Below, piece after piece: positions 49,416-59,435 of a stretch of 64,000 nucleotides of DNA. Position 1 is the first letter of the stretch. Every line of letters begins with the position of its first letter. Both the position numbers and the translations under genes were made by a program. This stretch comes from an uncultured Clostridia bacterium (lineage in GTDB: Bacteria > Bacillota > Clostridia > Christensenellales > UBA1750), in NCBI GenBank assembly GCA_947625765.1, contig CANQPP010000001.1, positions 71,763-135,762 of the forward strand, in the 5' to 3' direction. The notes under the pieces are model-generated. The model was given only the letters and a program-made list of their open reading frames with translations. It was not told where the DNA came from and ran no database searches.

Positions 49416-50475
49416 TCCTAAAGTAGCCTTTGTAAGCAACGATAATGTGAAGGGAACCCCGGAAATCCGGCGCTCTGAAACGTATCGGCGCGGCCCCTTC
49501 GTTTGCACCGCCTGCGGGACACCGTACCCTGACTTAGCAAAAAATTTCGCCCCCTCCCCTTCCCCCATGTGGGCGCACAATTCTGGCAGGATTCCAATCT
49601 GTAATAACTGCTTGGACAGCCTATACAACCAGTATCGCCGTTTGCTTGGGGACGAGGAAGAAGCGATTCGCCGCGTCTGTATGCACTTCGATTGGTACGT
49701 GCTGGAGGACGCTATATTGGCTACGCGAAGCATCGAGGCTACGAAGTCGCGCATCCGCGAGTATCTCTCAAAACTCCGCCGCTCCGCGCACAAACAGGAT
49801 ACTTACGATACCTATCTCTACGAGAAGTCCGAGGAAGCCATTCTGGACGAGAAGGACTACCAGGCGGCGCACGAAGTTGGCGACATCGAAGTCTCCAAGG
49901 ATGTGGTGAAGTTCTGGGGTCTAGGCTTTACCCCGAGCGACTACGAGTTCTTGGAGGGGCGATATGCAGAGTGGCGCAGCAGGTATGTGATTACCGGGCT
50001 TGCCCGCGAGTCTCTGGTGAAGGACATCTGCGTGTTTGACTTGCTGAGACAAAAGGCAATGCAGGCGGGAGATACCGACCGCTACTCGAAGCTGACCGTA
50101 GAGTACAACCGGGCTATTGATAATGCGGGGCTTACCCCGAAGCAGGAAGAGGCATATAACAAGTCGCAGGAAATGCCGCTTGGAGCTATGCTCAAACGCT
50201 TCGAGACAGAGAAGCCAGTGCCGAAACCCGACCCGGAATGGGAGGATGTGGACGGCATCATGCACATTATCCTTACCTATTTTATAGGGCATCTTTGTCA
50301 CATGCTTAATTTGAAGAACAGATATGAGGCCAGGTACGTCCAGGAGATGGAGAAGTACCGCGTCGCCCTGCAAATGCCGCAGGACTCTGACGCGGAGGAT
50401 ATCTTTGATCGGTTGATGGAGAACAACTACAAGGGCGTGCAGCTGTCCAGCGGGAGTGAGAAGAATGTCACTTAG
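49399..50475 (+). CDS. Zinc-finger protein upstream of terminase (possible small subunit role)
   Basis: 358 aa. FVCTACGTPYPDLAKNF ... PICNNCLDSLY provides CxxC...CxxC near 35-75. The remainder is helical, with two YE-rich stretches. It overlaps the recombinase-like gene at its start and terminase at its end, so it may act in DNA recognition for packaging. No family certainty. Confidence 0.55.
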   Translation: MATRRDPKVAFVSNDNVKGTPEIRRSETYRRGPFVCTACGTPYPDLAKNFAPSPSPMWAHNSGRIPICNNCLDSLYNQYRRLLGDEEEAIRRVCMHFDWYVLEDAILATRSIEATKSRIREYLSKLRRSAHKQDTYDTYLYEKSEEAILDEKDYQAAHEVGDIEVSKDVVKFWGLGFTPSDYEFLEGRYAEWRSRYVITGLARESLVKDICVFDLLRQKAMQAGDTDRYSKLTVEYNRAIDNAGLTPKQEEAYNKSQEMPLGAMLKRFETEKPVPKPDPEWEDVDGIMHIILTYFIGHLCHMLNLKNRYEARYVQEMEKYRVALQMPQDSDAEDIFDRLMENNYKGVQLSSGSEKNVT

Positions 50476-52228
50476 TGGTATCACGACTCCCGGCAAGTAC
50501 GAGAAAATCATGGAGGGCGTTGGCGTGTGGGGCGCTTATTATCGGGCGAACCCTAACCGCCTGGTCAAGGACTACTTCGGTATCCATTGGCTCTCCCCTT
50601 TCCAGCAGATTCTCCTCTGTTTCTTTCTCCGCTTCACCTATGCTATGGTTATCGCAAGCCGTGGTATGGGTAAGACACTGATAATGGCCGTTGCTATCTG
50701 CGTGAAGTGCGTCCTCTACCCTGACTGCCGCGTGGTTATTGCCGCTGGCAACCGTGGGCAGAGCTTGAACGTGCTAAAGAAGATCGTGGAAGATTTGATG
50801 CCCGCGTCCGAAAATCTGCGTAACGAGATCACGGAGTTTAGGACAACGGTGTCCGATGCTCATATCTACTGGCGCAGCGGCGCGGTCGTTGAGGTCGTCA
50901 CCGCCAGGGACAGCGCCCGGTCGGCCCGTGCTAATTGGCTGATCTGCGATGAGTTCGTTCAAATTCCACAAGTCATTATAAGCAGCGTTCTTAGGAAGTT
51001 CAAGGCGGGCAAGCGCCGCCCCGGCTTCCTGGACAAAGAGGAATATCGAAACTATCCCGTAGAGCCTAACAGTGAATCATACATCTCGTCTGCTTACCTA
51101 AAGGCCCATTACAGCTGGGGTAAGTTTAAGTCTTACTTCAAGTCCATGGCGAAGGGCGAGGACTACATCTGCTGCGGTCTCCCCTACCAGCTCCCTGTTC
51201 GGGCGGGCTACTACCCAAAGGAACAGATAGCGGAAGAGATGCAGGAGTCCGACTTCGACCCCATCTCTTGGAGCATGGAAATGGACAGCATGTTCTTAGG
51301 CGAAGTGGCGAACGCTTATTTCAACTACAATGCCATGAATGTGAATCGTACCATGGAGCTTCCCGTGTACCCCCGAAGTGTATACCAGATGTTGGGCGAC
51401 CCCAAGATCAAGTATAGGAACAAAGAGGTAGACGAGATTCGCATTTTGGCGATGGACGTTGCTGTTATGGGCGGTAACAAGAACGACAACACCTGCTACT
51501 CCATCTTGTCTCTAAAGCCGAACAAGTACAGTCAGTACGTGCGACGGCTCATCTACTTAGAGACGCGGAACGGCGGGCACTCCGAGGATCAGGCTATTCG
51601 CCTGCGCCAGCTCTTTGATGATTTTGAGTCCGACTACATCGTGCTCGATACTCAGGGCGTTGGTTTGGGCGTGTACGACCAGCTTACACGAGAGCTGTTT
51701 GACCCGGAGCGGAACTTGATCTACCAGCCGATAACGTGCATGAACGACCCCGAGATGGCGGCGCGGTGCAAGGACGATAACGCCCTGCCCGTGATTTACA
51801 GTGTGAAGGCTACGCCTCAGTGGAACTCCGACGCGGCTGTGTCCATGAAGGACTGTCTGACAAGGGGCTTACTCAAGCTGCTTATCAGCGAGATCGACGC
51901 GGCAGACATCTGGTCGGAGAACAAGAACTACATGTTCCTTGACCCCCAGCAGCAGGCGCTTATTAAGATGCCTTACCACCAGACAACACTTCTCGTCAGT
52001 GAGATGATAAACCTCTCCTTCGAGCTGGTGAACGGAAAAATTCGTATCTTCGAGGGGAATGGACGAAAGGATAGGTATTCGTCCGTCTCCTACGGCAATG
52101 CCTTTGCTAATGAGTTAGAGAGGACTAACCTGCGCACACCGAAAAGCAGGAATGACGAAATTCAAACGGCATTTCGCACCCCAGACTTTCATAGAAGAAC
52201 AGGAGGTCTTGTGAGAAGATGGCGTTAG
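50465..52228 (+). CDS. terL: Terminase large subunit
   Basis: 587 aa from ATG 50465 (GGGAG). ATPase: IASRGMGKTLIMA (Walker A near 63), WLICDEFVQ (Walker B near 165). Nuclease: ILAMDVAVMGGNKND (first Asp near 335), YIVLDTQGVGLGVYD, and a late Asp. It powers DNA packaging and cuts the concatemer. Start overlaps the previous gene; end overlaps portal by 10 nt. Confidence 0.93.
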   Translation: MSLSGITTPGKYEKIMEGVGVWGAYYRANPNRLVKDYFGIHWLSPFQQILLCFFLRFTYAMVIASRGMGKTLIMAVAICVKCVLYPDCRVVIAAGNRGQSLNVLKKIVEDLMPASENLRNEITEFRTTVSDAHIYWRSGAVVEVVTARDSARSARANWLICDEFVQIPQVIISSVLRKFKAGKRRPGFLDKEEYRNYPVEPNSESYISSAYLKAHYSWGKFKSYFKSMAKGEDYICCGLPYQLPVRAGYYPKEQIAEEMQESDFDPISWSMEMDSMFLGEVANAYFNYNAMNVNRTMELPVYPRSVYQMLGDPKIKYRNKEVDEIRILAMDVAVMGGNKNDNTCYSILSLKPNKYSQYVRRLIYLETRNGGHSEDQAIRLRQLFDDFESDYIVLDTQGVGLGVYDQLTRELFDPERNLIYQPITCMNDPEMAARCKDDNALPVIYSVKATPQWNSDAAVSMKDCLTRGLLKLLISEIDAADIWSENKNYMFLDPQQQALIKMPYHQTTLLVSEMINLSFELVNGKIRIFEGNGRKDRYSSVSYGNAFANELERTNLRTPKSRNDEIQTAFRTPDFHRRTGGLVRRWR

Positions 52229-53688
52229 AGGAAGAAAAAAGCCAGATGAACCTGGATGAATTTCTCCAGACGTATGCCGCAGACCTTCGGAAACAGTGGC
52301 TGCGGAATTTAGAGAAGAATGGCGGCGGCTCGTCCGTCTCCTTCTCCAGGTACACCCAAGACCAGATATACCAGTATCTCCAGTCTCCGCAGTCAAACGA
52401 GACAAACCTGCGGAACACGAGCATTTATTTCTACAGTACTTCTAGCCATTATCGCAGGCTTATCGACTATTACGCCACGATGATGGTATGGGACTATATC
52501 GTTGTCCCCTATAAGTATGACCCCACCAAGATCAAGGCCGAACAGCTCAAGAAGCAGTACGTGAAAGCTATCGCCTCTGTGGAGACGATGAACTTGAAGA
52601 ACGAACTCAAGAAAGCGCTTACGATTGCTTTGCGCGAGGGCGTGGCGTACTGCATGATCTGGACGAACAGCGATAGTTGGTGGCTCCAGCGCATCAACCC
52701 TGACATTTGCGTTCTAAGCTCCGTGGAGAACGGCGCGTGGAACTTTGCCGTGGATTGCAGCCGCATTAAAGAGGAAGACTTGAACCAGTACCCAGAAGCT
52801 ATGACCACCATGTGGAACGAGTACCGCAGGACTGGCACTAAGTACCAAGAAGTCCCTGCGGCAGTTAGCTTCTGTCTAAAGGCCGATGAGACCACCTCTT
52901 ACAGCCTTCCTCCGTTTGCGGCCACCATTCCACTGCTCTACTACATTGAGACAGCGAAGGAATTACAGGAGATCGGCGACGAGCTGAACAACTACAAGCT
53001 GATTAGTCTGACGCTCCCCACCGATAAGGACGGCAAGCCCTCCATCGACTATAACGTCGCGCTCAAGTATTATGAACACTTCGTCGGAAACATCCCGCCC
53101 CGTATCGGCGTTGGTATGACCCCCATGAAGATGGAGTCCGTGGACTTTGAGCGTTCCGGCTCCACGGTCGATGTAGACTCCGTGGCGCGCACCGAGGAGC
53201 AGTATTGGGCCGCGTCCGGCACGAGCAGCCTGCTGTTTGGCAGCGCGAAGAACTCATCCTCGTCCGGCTTGAAGTTATCCATCACATCGGATGAAGCACT
53301 GGCCTTTGGGTGGGCGTCCCAGTGTGAGCGGCTTATTAACCGTTACCTGCTTACCCTGTCCGGGACAGTGAAGTTCAAGATCACCATCCTCCCCGTGACC
53401 GTGTTTAACCGCTTCGACATGGTGAACATGTATAAGGAAGCGGCAACATACGGTATCGCCCGGTCAGCTTATGGCGCGGCGCTTGGATTCCATCCCGCTG
53501 ATGTGGCGGCGCTTGAGGTGATTGATTCGGAAGTCCTGTCTCTGAATGAGCTGACACCCTTGACGAGTACCCATACGCAGTCCTCCACTAGCGATACTGG
53601 TGGCAGGCCCACGAATGAGTCTAAGGGCGAAGGGTTGACCGAGGCTGGAGAACAGACCAAAGAAGATGATGAAAATGCCAATAGATAA
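52219..53688 (+). CDS. Portal protein
   Basis: 489 aa. STSSHYRRLIDYYATMMVWDYIVVPY (N-terminal clip), EGVAYCMIWTNSDSWWLQRINPD, NALKYY..., SSSGLKLSITSDEALAFGWASQCERLINRYL (stem helix region) and an acidic Ser/Thr-rich tail: usual for dodecameric portals next to TerL. It forms the DNA channel at the capsid vertex. ATG 52219, strong overlap with terL. Confidence 0.9.
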   Translation: MALEEEKSQMNLDEFLQTYAADLRKQWLRNLEKNGGGSSVSFSRYTQDQIYQYLQSPQSNETNLRNTSIYFYSTSSHYRRLIDYYATMMVWDYIVVPYKYDPTKIKAEQLKKQYVKAIASVETMNLKNELKKALTIALREGVAYCMIWTNSDSWWLQRINPDICVLSSVENGAWNFAVDCSRIKEEDLNQYPEAMTTMWNEYRRTGTKYQEVPAAVSFCLKADETTSYSLPPFAATIPLLYYIETAKELQEIGDELNNYKLISLTLPTDKDGKPSIDYNVALKYYEHFVGNIPPRIGVGMTPMKMESVDFERSGSTVDVDSVARTEEQYWAASGTSSLLFGSAKNSSSSGLKLSITSDEALAFGWASQCERLINRYLLTLSGTVKFKITILPVTVFNRFDMVNMYKEAATYGIARSAYGAALGFHPADVAALEVIDSEVLSLNELTPLTSTHTQSSTSDTGGRPTNESKGEGLTEAGEQTKEDDENANR

Positions 53689-53899
53689 GGCGACATCACC
53701 ATTCGTTTACACGAATGTAGATGATACAGAGACAAGAAGGGCACTGGAGGCTTTGGGCTACAAGAAGGTCGCTGGACAAGAATCCGGCGATCTTATTATG
53801 TATGCGGCTCCAAGCTCCCCGGTTTACACGGCGATGGAGAAGCAGCGACTATTGCAAGCGCTCCGCCGCTGTGCTGTCTCATCCACTATGTTCATTTAG
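53666..53899 (+). CDS. Small hypothetical protein between portal and protease
   Basis: 77 aa or slightly shorter. TRRALEALGYKKVAGQESGDLIMYAA suggests a small alpha/beta unit. Overlaps the portal by about 20 nt; SD is weak. Possible head accessory protein. Confidence 0.5.
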   Translation: MMKMPIDKATSPFVYTNVDDTETRRALEALGYKKVAGQESGDLIMYAAPSSPVYTAMEKQRLLQALRRCAVSSTMFI

Positions 53900-53912
53900 G
53901 AGGTGAGACAAG

Positions 53913-55346
53913 ATGCTTCAAGCTCTCACATCGTACCCCATTGAGACCTACACAGTAGACAAGAGTTATGATTCTACCCGGTTTCTAAAGCTCCGCCTCG
54001 AAGTGTGCCACGATGGGGCCAATCGGAAAAATACCTATTTCGACGCAAGCGTTATTAAGAAGGCTATGGGTTCTATTGCCTATGCGCCCATACTCGCCAA
54101 TGTCGTGTACGACAAGGACGGTAATCCTAAATTCGGCTCTCATGATATGCACTTGGAGCCTGACAAGATGAACGACGACGAGTACCGGGCGATTTATGAT
54201 GAAACACCTATTGGGTTTGTGCCCGCCGACAATAACGCCGAACTGGTCGAAAAAGATGGACGGAAGTATCTCGCGGTAGACGCTTATGTGTGGCGCGGTT
54301 ACTCCAACTACGCAGAAGACCTTCTGGAAGAGAACGAGTCCGTCCAGCTCTCTATGGAAATCACGATGCACAAGTATACCTTTGATGATAAGGAAGGCTT
54401 CTACAGGATCGAGGACTTCTCTTTCAAGGGCATTACGCTGCTAGGTGATGATCGCACTCCTGGCATGGAAGGCGCGAACGCGACTGTGGTATCAGAGTAT
54501 GACTTCGACGCCTTTGTTGACGAGATGCAGGCCGAGATGAATAGCATCTCCCATGCGAATATGCAGAAGAAGGAGGAACCTACAATCGAACTTCCTGTGG
54601 AAAATGCGGAAATCGTGGAGACCAACGAGCTAGAGCAGGCGGATGAACAGCCTCAAGAGCAGGCCCAGGGGCAAGAAGCGGAGATGAGCTTCGAGCTGAC
54701 GAACACCGTTCGTGATGGCTTGGAAGAGGCAGTCCACGCTATTGACCCCGAAGATCGTTGGCACTATTACCTGATGGATTTTGACCCCGCTAAGTCGGAG
54801 GTTTACTTCATTGACCAACGTGGCCGCAAGATGTACGCCGCGCCTTATACCCTATCTGGCGAAGTGTATTCTGTGGACACGGCTGCGAAGCGCCGCGTGA
54901 AGGTAGCTTATGTGGATTATGCTGATGGCTTCGACCCCGTGAACTACGTGTTCGACGCTATCTGTAACCACTTTGAGTCTGCTCTCTCCGACGAGAAAGA
55001 CAAGTATGACAATTATGTGGCTTCTCACCAGACCGATGATGCTGCTGTGAAGGAGCTAAAAGATTTTAGGGAAGCTCGCCTAAAGGCTGACCACGAAGCC
55101 AGTATGGATGCTGTATTGGCCCAGTTCGAGGATTTGACCGAGAACGAAGAGTTCGCGTCTCTGCGCGAGACCGCTTATTCTTTCGAGTCTCCCGAGGAAC
55201 TTGAGCTGCGCTGCTATGCTATCCGGGGCAAGATGGCGAAGCCTGCCGCGCCCGCCCAGAAGAAGGTCGTTGCGAAACAGCAGCTGCCCGAAACAGAAGC
55301 GGACGATGTTCCCTATGGCGGTCTGCTTGATAAGTACCGCCAATAA
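53913..55346 (+). CDS. Capsid maturation protease / scaffold fusion
   Basis: 477 aa, ATG 53913 (GGAGG). The first 200 residues (SMEITMHKYTF ... EDFSFKGITLLGDDRTPGMEGA) have the layout of phage head proteases that act on HK97-type capsids, with a candidate Ser/His pair (SMEI; HDMHL). The rest is acidic and helical (EQADEQPQEQAQGQEAE), as in scaffolds. It lies directly before the capsid genes, so a protease-scaffold role is expected. Specific catalytic residues are not certain. Confidence 0.65.
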   Translation: MLQALTSYPIETYTVDKSYDSTRFLKLRLEVCHDGANRKNTYFDASVIKKAMGSIAYAPILANVVYDKDGNPKFGSHDMHLEPDKMNDDEYRAIYDETPIGFVPADNNAELVEKDGRKYLAVDAYVWRGYSNYAEDLLEENESVQLSMEITMHKYTFDDKEGFYRIEDFSFKGITLLGDDRTPGMEGANATVVSEYDFDAFVDEMQAEMNSISHANMQKKEEPTIELPVENAEIVETNELEQADEQPQEQAQGQEAEMSFELTNTVRDGLEEAVHAIDPEDRWHYYLMDFDPAKSEVYFIDQRGRKMYAAPYTLSGEVYSVDTAAKRRVKVAYVDYADGFDPVNYVFDAICNHFESALSDEKDKYDNYVASHQTDDAAVKELKDFREARLKADHEASMDAVLAQFEDLTENEEFASLRETAYSFESPEELELRCYAIRGKMAKPAAPAQKKVVAKQQLPETEADDVPYGGLLDKYRQ

Positions 55347-55370
55347 TACTCTGATATTGGAGGAAACAAT

Positions 55371-55880
55371 ATGCCTTACGCACAAGTTCGTACTGATAAC
55401 CTGACTGGCATTTATGACGGTTCCAAGGTTCTAAGCGCTGTATACACCGAGGACATCGAGGACGGCAACGTTGTTGTCGTGAAGAAGCTGGCCGAGGGTG
55501 AGCGCGAGATTTACGAGGCTGAGAAGCCCGTTGCTAACTCCCCCATGGGCACTATCGCTCTAGTCGCTGGCGTCGAGCTAATGTATGAGAGCGGCACTCA
55601 CAATCTGGACGAGTACATCAATAAGAAGGGCGTACCCTTCCGCGTGTACCTTCTGGAAAATGGTGACGTGTTCTCCGTGACCGCCGAGGCTCTGGATGGC
55701 GACGCTCCCACCACCGCCAACACCGATAAGGTCGAGCTACAGGCTGGCACTAAGCTAAAGGTCGTGAAGTCCGGCACCGCTAGTTCCACCGTGATTGGCG
55801 ACGTTATTGCTATTGAGCAGGTTGGCACTAAGAAGTATTACGTGATCCGCGTGAACGCTTCTGTGGCTGCTGGCGAGTAA
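55371..55880 (+). CDS. Head decoration-like protein
   Basis: 169 aa, ATG 55371 (GGAGG). Beta-rich with Gly/Ala/Thr/Lys; opening QVRTDNLTGIYDGSKVLSAVY and a Gly-rich end. Position right before the major capsid protein fits a decoration or stabilising protein. High-expression codon use. Confidence 0.65.
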   Translation: MPYAQVRTDNLTGIYDGSKVLSAVYTEDIEDGNVVVVKKLAEGEREIYEAEKPVANSPMGTIALVAGVELMYESGTHNLDEYINKKGVPFRVYLLENGDVFSVTAEALDGDAPTTANTDKVELQAGTKLKVVKSGTASSTVIGDVIAIEQVGTKKYYVIRVNASVAAGE

Positions 55881-55920
55881 GTATAGCAATACGACATATT
55901 CGTAAAGGAGCAATTACATA

Positions 55921-56916
55921 ATGGACAAGAAGCAAATTCTTAGCATCGCCCGCGATGCTACTCGTAATACCCTAGCGGGCAATTATTCCATCTCTGATGC
56001 TTCCACCGCTCTGCGCGAGGAACTAAAGGCCGCTAATGGTGGCAGCACCATCATCGACCGCCGCGCTCTGCGCGCTAATCCCGCCCTGTACGACATCGTT
56101 GAAGACCTAATCACCGTTATCACCACCGAGGGCGTGCGCGGCGACGAGTTCTTCATGAACTTCGTGGATGAGCGCAACCTGGCTCTTGGCGACAAGAACG
56201 AGTTCGTCGTTCCCCAGAACTCTACCTTCGTTGTGGCTAAGATGGCTGACGGTATTAGCACTCCCCGCAGGCAGCGCATCGGCGAGGCCACCAAGATTTC
56301 CGTGCCTACCTATATCCATGCTCTGCGCATCTACGAAGAGTTCAGCCGCTTCATGGCTGGCCGTATCGACTGGAATGAGCTAGTGGATAAGGTTGCCGCC
56401 GCTATGCTGTCCGCTCGTTACGAGGACATCTACACCACCTTCACTGGTATTACCAGCTCTACCATCGGTCTGAGCGAAACCTATGTGAAGAGCGGTACTT
56501 ACTCCGAGGATACCCTCATGGAGCTTATCGACCATGTGGAAGCCGCCAACAACGCTCCCGCCATCGTGCTAGGCACTAAGGCCGCTCTGCGCAAGGCGAC
56601 CACCGCTGTTGTGGCCGAGGCTGCTCGTACCGACGTGTACAACATGGGCTACTACGGCAAGATCAACGGCACTGACGCCATGTTCATCAACCAGCGTCAT
56701 AAGGCTGGCACTGAGGAGTTCCTGTTCAACAACAAGGAGCTGTATGTTGTGTCCGGCAATGACAAGTTCATCAAGCAGGTTCTGGAGGGCGACACTGTTA
56801 TCGTGGAGCACGATTACACCGACCATCCCGACATGACTATGGACTACTTCATGTCCCAGAAGTGGGGTACTGCTCTGGTTCTGGCTGGCAAGATCGGTAA
56901 GTACACCCTGTCCTAA
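55921..56916 (+). CDS. Major capsid protein (HK97 fold)
   Basis: 331 aa, ATG 55921 (AAGGAG). GVRGDEFFMNFVDERN, FVVPQNSTFVVAKMADG, ISVPTYIHALRIYEEFSRFMAGRIDW, APAIVLGTKAALRKAT and TAVVEHDYTDHPDMTMDYF-like region follow the E-loop/A-domain order of HK97-type MCPs. Strongly biased codons (GCC, GAG, CTG, ATC) fit high expression. A 12-bp hairpin lies after it. Confidence 0.88.
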   Translation: MDKKQILSIARDATRNTLAGNYSISDASTALREELKAANGGSTIIDRRALRANPALYDIVEDLITVITTEGVRGDEFFMNFVDERNLALGDKNEFVVPQNSTFVVAKMADGISTPRRQRIGEATKISVPTYIHALRIYEEFSRFMAGRIDWNELVDKVAAAMLSARYEDIYTTFTGITSSTIGLSETYVKSGTYSEDTLMELIDHVEAANNAPAIVLGTKAALRKATTAVVAEAARTDVYNMGYYGKINGTDAMFINQRHKAGTEEFLFNNKELYVVSGNDKFIKQVLEGDTVIVEHDYTDHPDMTMDYFMSQKWGTALVLAGKIGKYTLS

Positions 56917-57011
56917 GCGATATAGGATATGACAGATTCCACCACGCCTCTGGGCATCGTCTTTCAGACAGTTCAGGCGCAACCCGGTGGAACTTTCAAG
57001 AATTAGTGGTA

Positions 57012-57038
57012 GGTTGCCTGGGCACGGCCCAGGCAACC
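57012..57038 (+). terminator. Perfect 12-bp hairpin after the capsid gene
   Basis: GGTTGCCTGGGC-ACG-GCCCAGGCAACC, no T-tract. It may be an attenuator or a 3' end stabiliser separating the very high capsid expression from the next genes. A second outer stem TTCCACC/GGTGGAA flanks 56938-56995. Confidence 0.7.
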
Positions 57039-57064
57039 CCACATGGAATTAAGGAGATATTATT

Positions 57065-57670
57065 ATGAGCGAAACCAACACAAAGAGTAAGAATCCTAAA
57101 GCGGCTCCCGGAGCGAAGTCTACTAAGCCCAAGCCAGCCGCCGCGCCGAAGACTACTGCGGAAGCGCCCGCACAGGCTCCAGTCGCAAAGGCAACGGAGA
57201 GAAAGAAACTGCCCCATGTTGACGATAAAGAATATGTCGATGTCGTCTCTGGCTACGCGGGCGGCCTAGTCTACGTTTCCTATAACACGCGGAACAAAAT
57301 CGAGTGGGCCAGGTGTGGCGATGTGAATCCCATGACGGTCGAGGAACTGCGCGAGATGAGGAACACTCAGCGCGCCTTCTTTGAGAATCATTGGGTATAC
57401 CTGGTTGGCGAGAATGCCGACGCGGTTATCTCCTACCTGCAACTGGATAAGTATGGGGTTGGCTCCCAGCAGCACGAGAAGATGGAGAACATCTTCCATG
57501 CTACCCCCGAAGAAGTTGAGGCCATGAAGGGTTCCTTTACGCAAGCGGAGCTGGAGAACATCGCGCATCGCGCTTTTGGCCTGATGCAGGATGGTGCTAT
57601 TGACAGTAACCGCATGATTGACGCTCTGGAATTGCTGACTGGATATGACCTGCGCGGCGAGCTTGAATAA
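57065..57670 (+). CDS. Head-tail region protein with Ala/Pro/Lys-rich N-terminus
   Basis: 201 aa, ATG 57065 (AAGGAG). First 45 residues are low-complexity (KPKPAAAPKTTAEAPA), then a globular part (KLPHVDDKEYVDVVSGYAGG) and a helical end. Its position between MCP and the connectors suggests a head or vertex protein. No family recognised. Confidence 0.55.
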   Translation: MSETNTKSKNPKAAPGAKSTKPKPAAAPKTTAEAPAQAPVAKATERKKLPHVDDKEYVDVVSGYAGGLVYVSYNTRNKIEWARCGDVNPMTVEELREMRNTQRAFFENHWVYLVGENADAVISYLQLDKYGVGSQQHEKMENIFHATPEEVEAMKGSFTQAELENIAHRAFGLMQDGAIDSNRMIDALELLTGYDLRGELE

Positions 57671-57690
57671 CCGACAGAGGATGATGGATA

Positions 57691-58128
57691 GTGGCAACAC
57701 CGTTTTCTGACGTGTATACCGCTGCGTTGCTGAAATTTTCGGAGTCTGACTTGTATAACCTGGACGAGCTTGACCGCGAGGATATTCTGTTCGGCTATCT
57801 GAAAAGTGCTGTTGCGGACTTCATGCCCGTGTGCTATCAGGACTTGACGTTTGACGAGGAAGAACCTGCCTTCACGGTAGACTTGACCTTGGAGGAAGTT
57901 GAGATTCTTGCTTTGGGGATGGCTCTCAAGTGGCTGAACAACAAGCTGTTGTACAGCGATGCTCTTGCGAACCATCTATCCACCAAGGATTATGTCTACA
58001 ACTCCCCCGCCAACCTGATCTCCAGCATTACCTCTCTGCGCAATCGGCTGATGGATGAGTACAACCACAAGATCATTGACTACAGCTATCGGTACAGTGA
58101 CATCGACGAGCTGCGGTCTACGAGGTGA
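57691..58128 (+). CDS. Head-tail connector (adaptor)
   Basis: 145 aa from GTG 57691. Helical (FSDVYTAALLKFSESDLYNLD; LALGMALKWLNNKLL) like gp6/gp15-type adaptors that dock to the portal. First of four short connector genes. Confidence 0.65.
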   Translation: MATPFSDVYTAALLKFSESDLYNLDELDREDILFGYLKSAVADFMPVCYQDLTFDEEEPAFTVDLTLEEVEILALGMALKWLNNKLLYSDALANHLSTKDYVYNSPANLISSITSLRNRLMDEYNHKIIDYSYRYSDIDELRSTR

Positions 58129-58132
58129 GCGG

Positions 58133-58444
58133 ATGAAGAGATTGACTCCATATATTCGCTACTTGACTGGTTCCATCTACCAGCTATTGCCGCTTAAAGA
58201 GGAGGCCGACGCGGGAAAGCCTGTGTCGTGGAAGGAGCGCGCCCGGAGCATCTGCTTGGACATGACGGGAGCGCAGAACTCCTTCCCTGTGCTGGCTAAC
58301 GATACGGACTTCTTATCTTGCAATAACCGCCTTTGGGGCATTGTGGTACAGGACGTTGACCACGCTGATTTCCGCCGCGAGATATTAGGCATCCTTCATA
58401 AGCTGAACTGTATTGAGAAACGGTACGGTGATGCGAATGGTTAA
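58133..58444 (+). CDS. Head-tail connector/stopper-like protein
   Basis: 103 aa from ATG 58133 (GAGGTG, 5 nt; the longer frame is antisense-like). KRLTPYIRYLTGSIYQLLPLKEEAD resembles small stopper proteins by position and length. Overlaps the next start. Confidence 0.55.
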   Translation: MKRLTPYIRYLTGSIYQLLPLKEEADAGKPVSWKERARSICLDMTGAQNSFPVLANDTDFLSCNNRLWGIVVQDVDHADFRREILGILHKLNCIEKRYGDANG

Positions 58445-59435
58445 TTGGGGGATGTTCGAGAGGCGGAACAAGCTGCACGGCTCCAGCAGTCTGGAGCGGA
58501 AAATCAACGACGCCCGCGAAGAGTTCAACCGTGAGTACAAGTTGCACCCCGCCTATCACGACTGTCTGGTCGGAAACAGGAAGATTGGTGCGCTTCTGTA
58601 CAACACCGTAGATATGGACATCATGACGTTCGATGCCCCGTTCGGGTCAGAGATCGTCCTGGGCGACCTAGTTGTTGTTGACGGCCTGCACTGGCTGGTT
58701 ACAGAGATGCGGTTTCCAGATAAGATAACCGTTCACGGGAAAATCGAACAGTGCAACAGGCAGATTGCTTGGCAGAATCCCAAGACCGGGGAGATCATCC
58801 GGCGCTGGTGTACTGCTGATAAGCCGTACTACCGCAACCTTGAGTTCACCAGAGAAGTTACTGTCTCTAACCGTGAGTTTAAGATTCAGGTGCAGTTTGA
58901 CGAGGAGACTTCCCTTATCGACATCGACAAACGCTTTATGTTTGAGGTGATCGACGGGAAGCCCAAGGTGTATAAGGTCACTTCCGTTGACGTGCTGACT
59001 ACCACTTACGAGGAGTTAGACCGTGGGTTTATCACATGGAACGTGACGCAGGACTTGTACGACGAAGATGTGGACAACGTAGAGTTGGGCATCTGCGATT
59101 ACAAGCCTTCTACTTCACCTTTGCCTCCTCCCCCGCATCATCTTGCGGCACAGGTTCTTGGCAATGATACGATGCGTTCGGGCGGCCCCGCCGCAGAATA
59201 TGTCGTTGATTACGATAAGTCCAAGATCGTGGGCACGGTCGTCCCTCATTGGCGCGTCGTTGACGATGGAGGTATCGACTCGTTGAAGCTGGCCGATGAA
59301 GGCGAGAAATGCACCGTGTCGGTACAGTACGCGGCACTTGAAGATGCTGGCAAAGCCTTTACGATAGAGTTCTCCGATGAAAACGGCCTCGTAGCTACCT
59401 GCACGAAAACTGTAAGGGTGGTGGGCTGGTACTAA
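58431..59435 (+). CDS. Head closure/tail-neck protein with C-terminal Ig-like domain
   Basis: 335 aa from ATG 58431. The first 220 residues contain beta-sheets like stopper proteins (LVGNRKIGALLYNTVDMDIM; FGSEIVLGDLVVVDG). After a Pro-rich linker (TSPLPPPPH) the last 100 residues (AEKCTVSVQ... FTIEFSDENGLVATCTKTV) are Ig-like. Such domains often decorate virions for binding carbohydrates or cells. Start may also be ATG 58437. Confidence 0.6.
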   Translation: MRMVNWGMFERRNKLHGSSSLERKINDAREEFNREYKLHPAYHDCLVGNRKIGALLYNTVDMDIMTFDAPFGSEIVLGDLVVVDGLHWLVTEMRFPDKITVHGKIEQCNRQIAWQNPKTGEIIRRWCTADKPYYRNLEFTREVTVSNREFKIQVQFDEETSLIDIDKRFMFEVIDGKPKVYKVTSVDVLTTTYEELDRGFITWNVTQDLYDEDVDNVELGICDYKPSTSPLPPPPHHLAAQVLGNDTMRSGGPAAEYVVDYDKSKIVGTVVPHWRVVDDGGIDSLKLADEGEKCTVSVQYAALEDAGKAFTIEFSDENGLVATCTKTVRVVGWY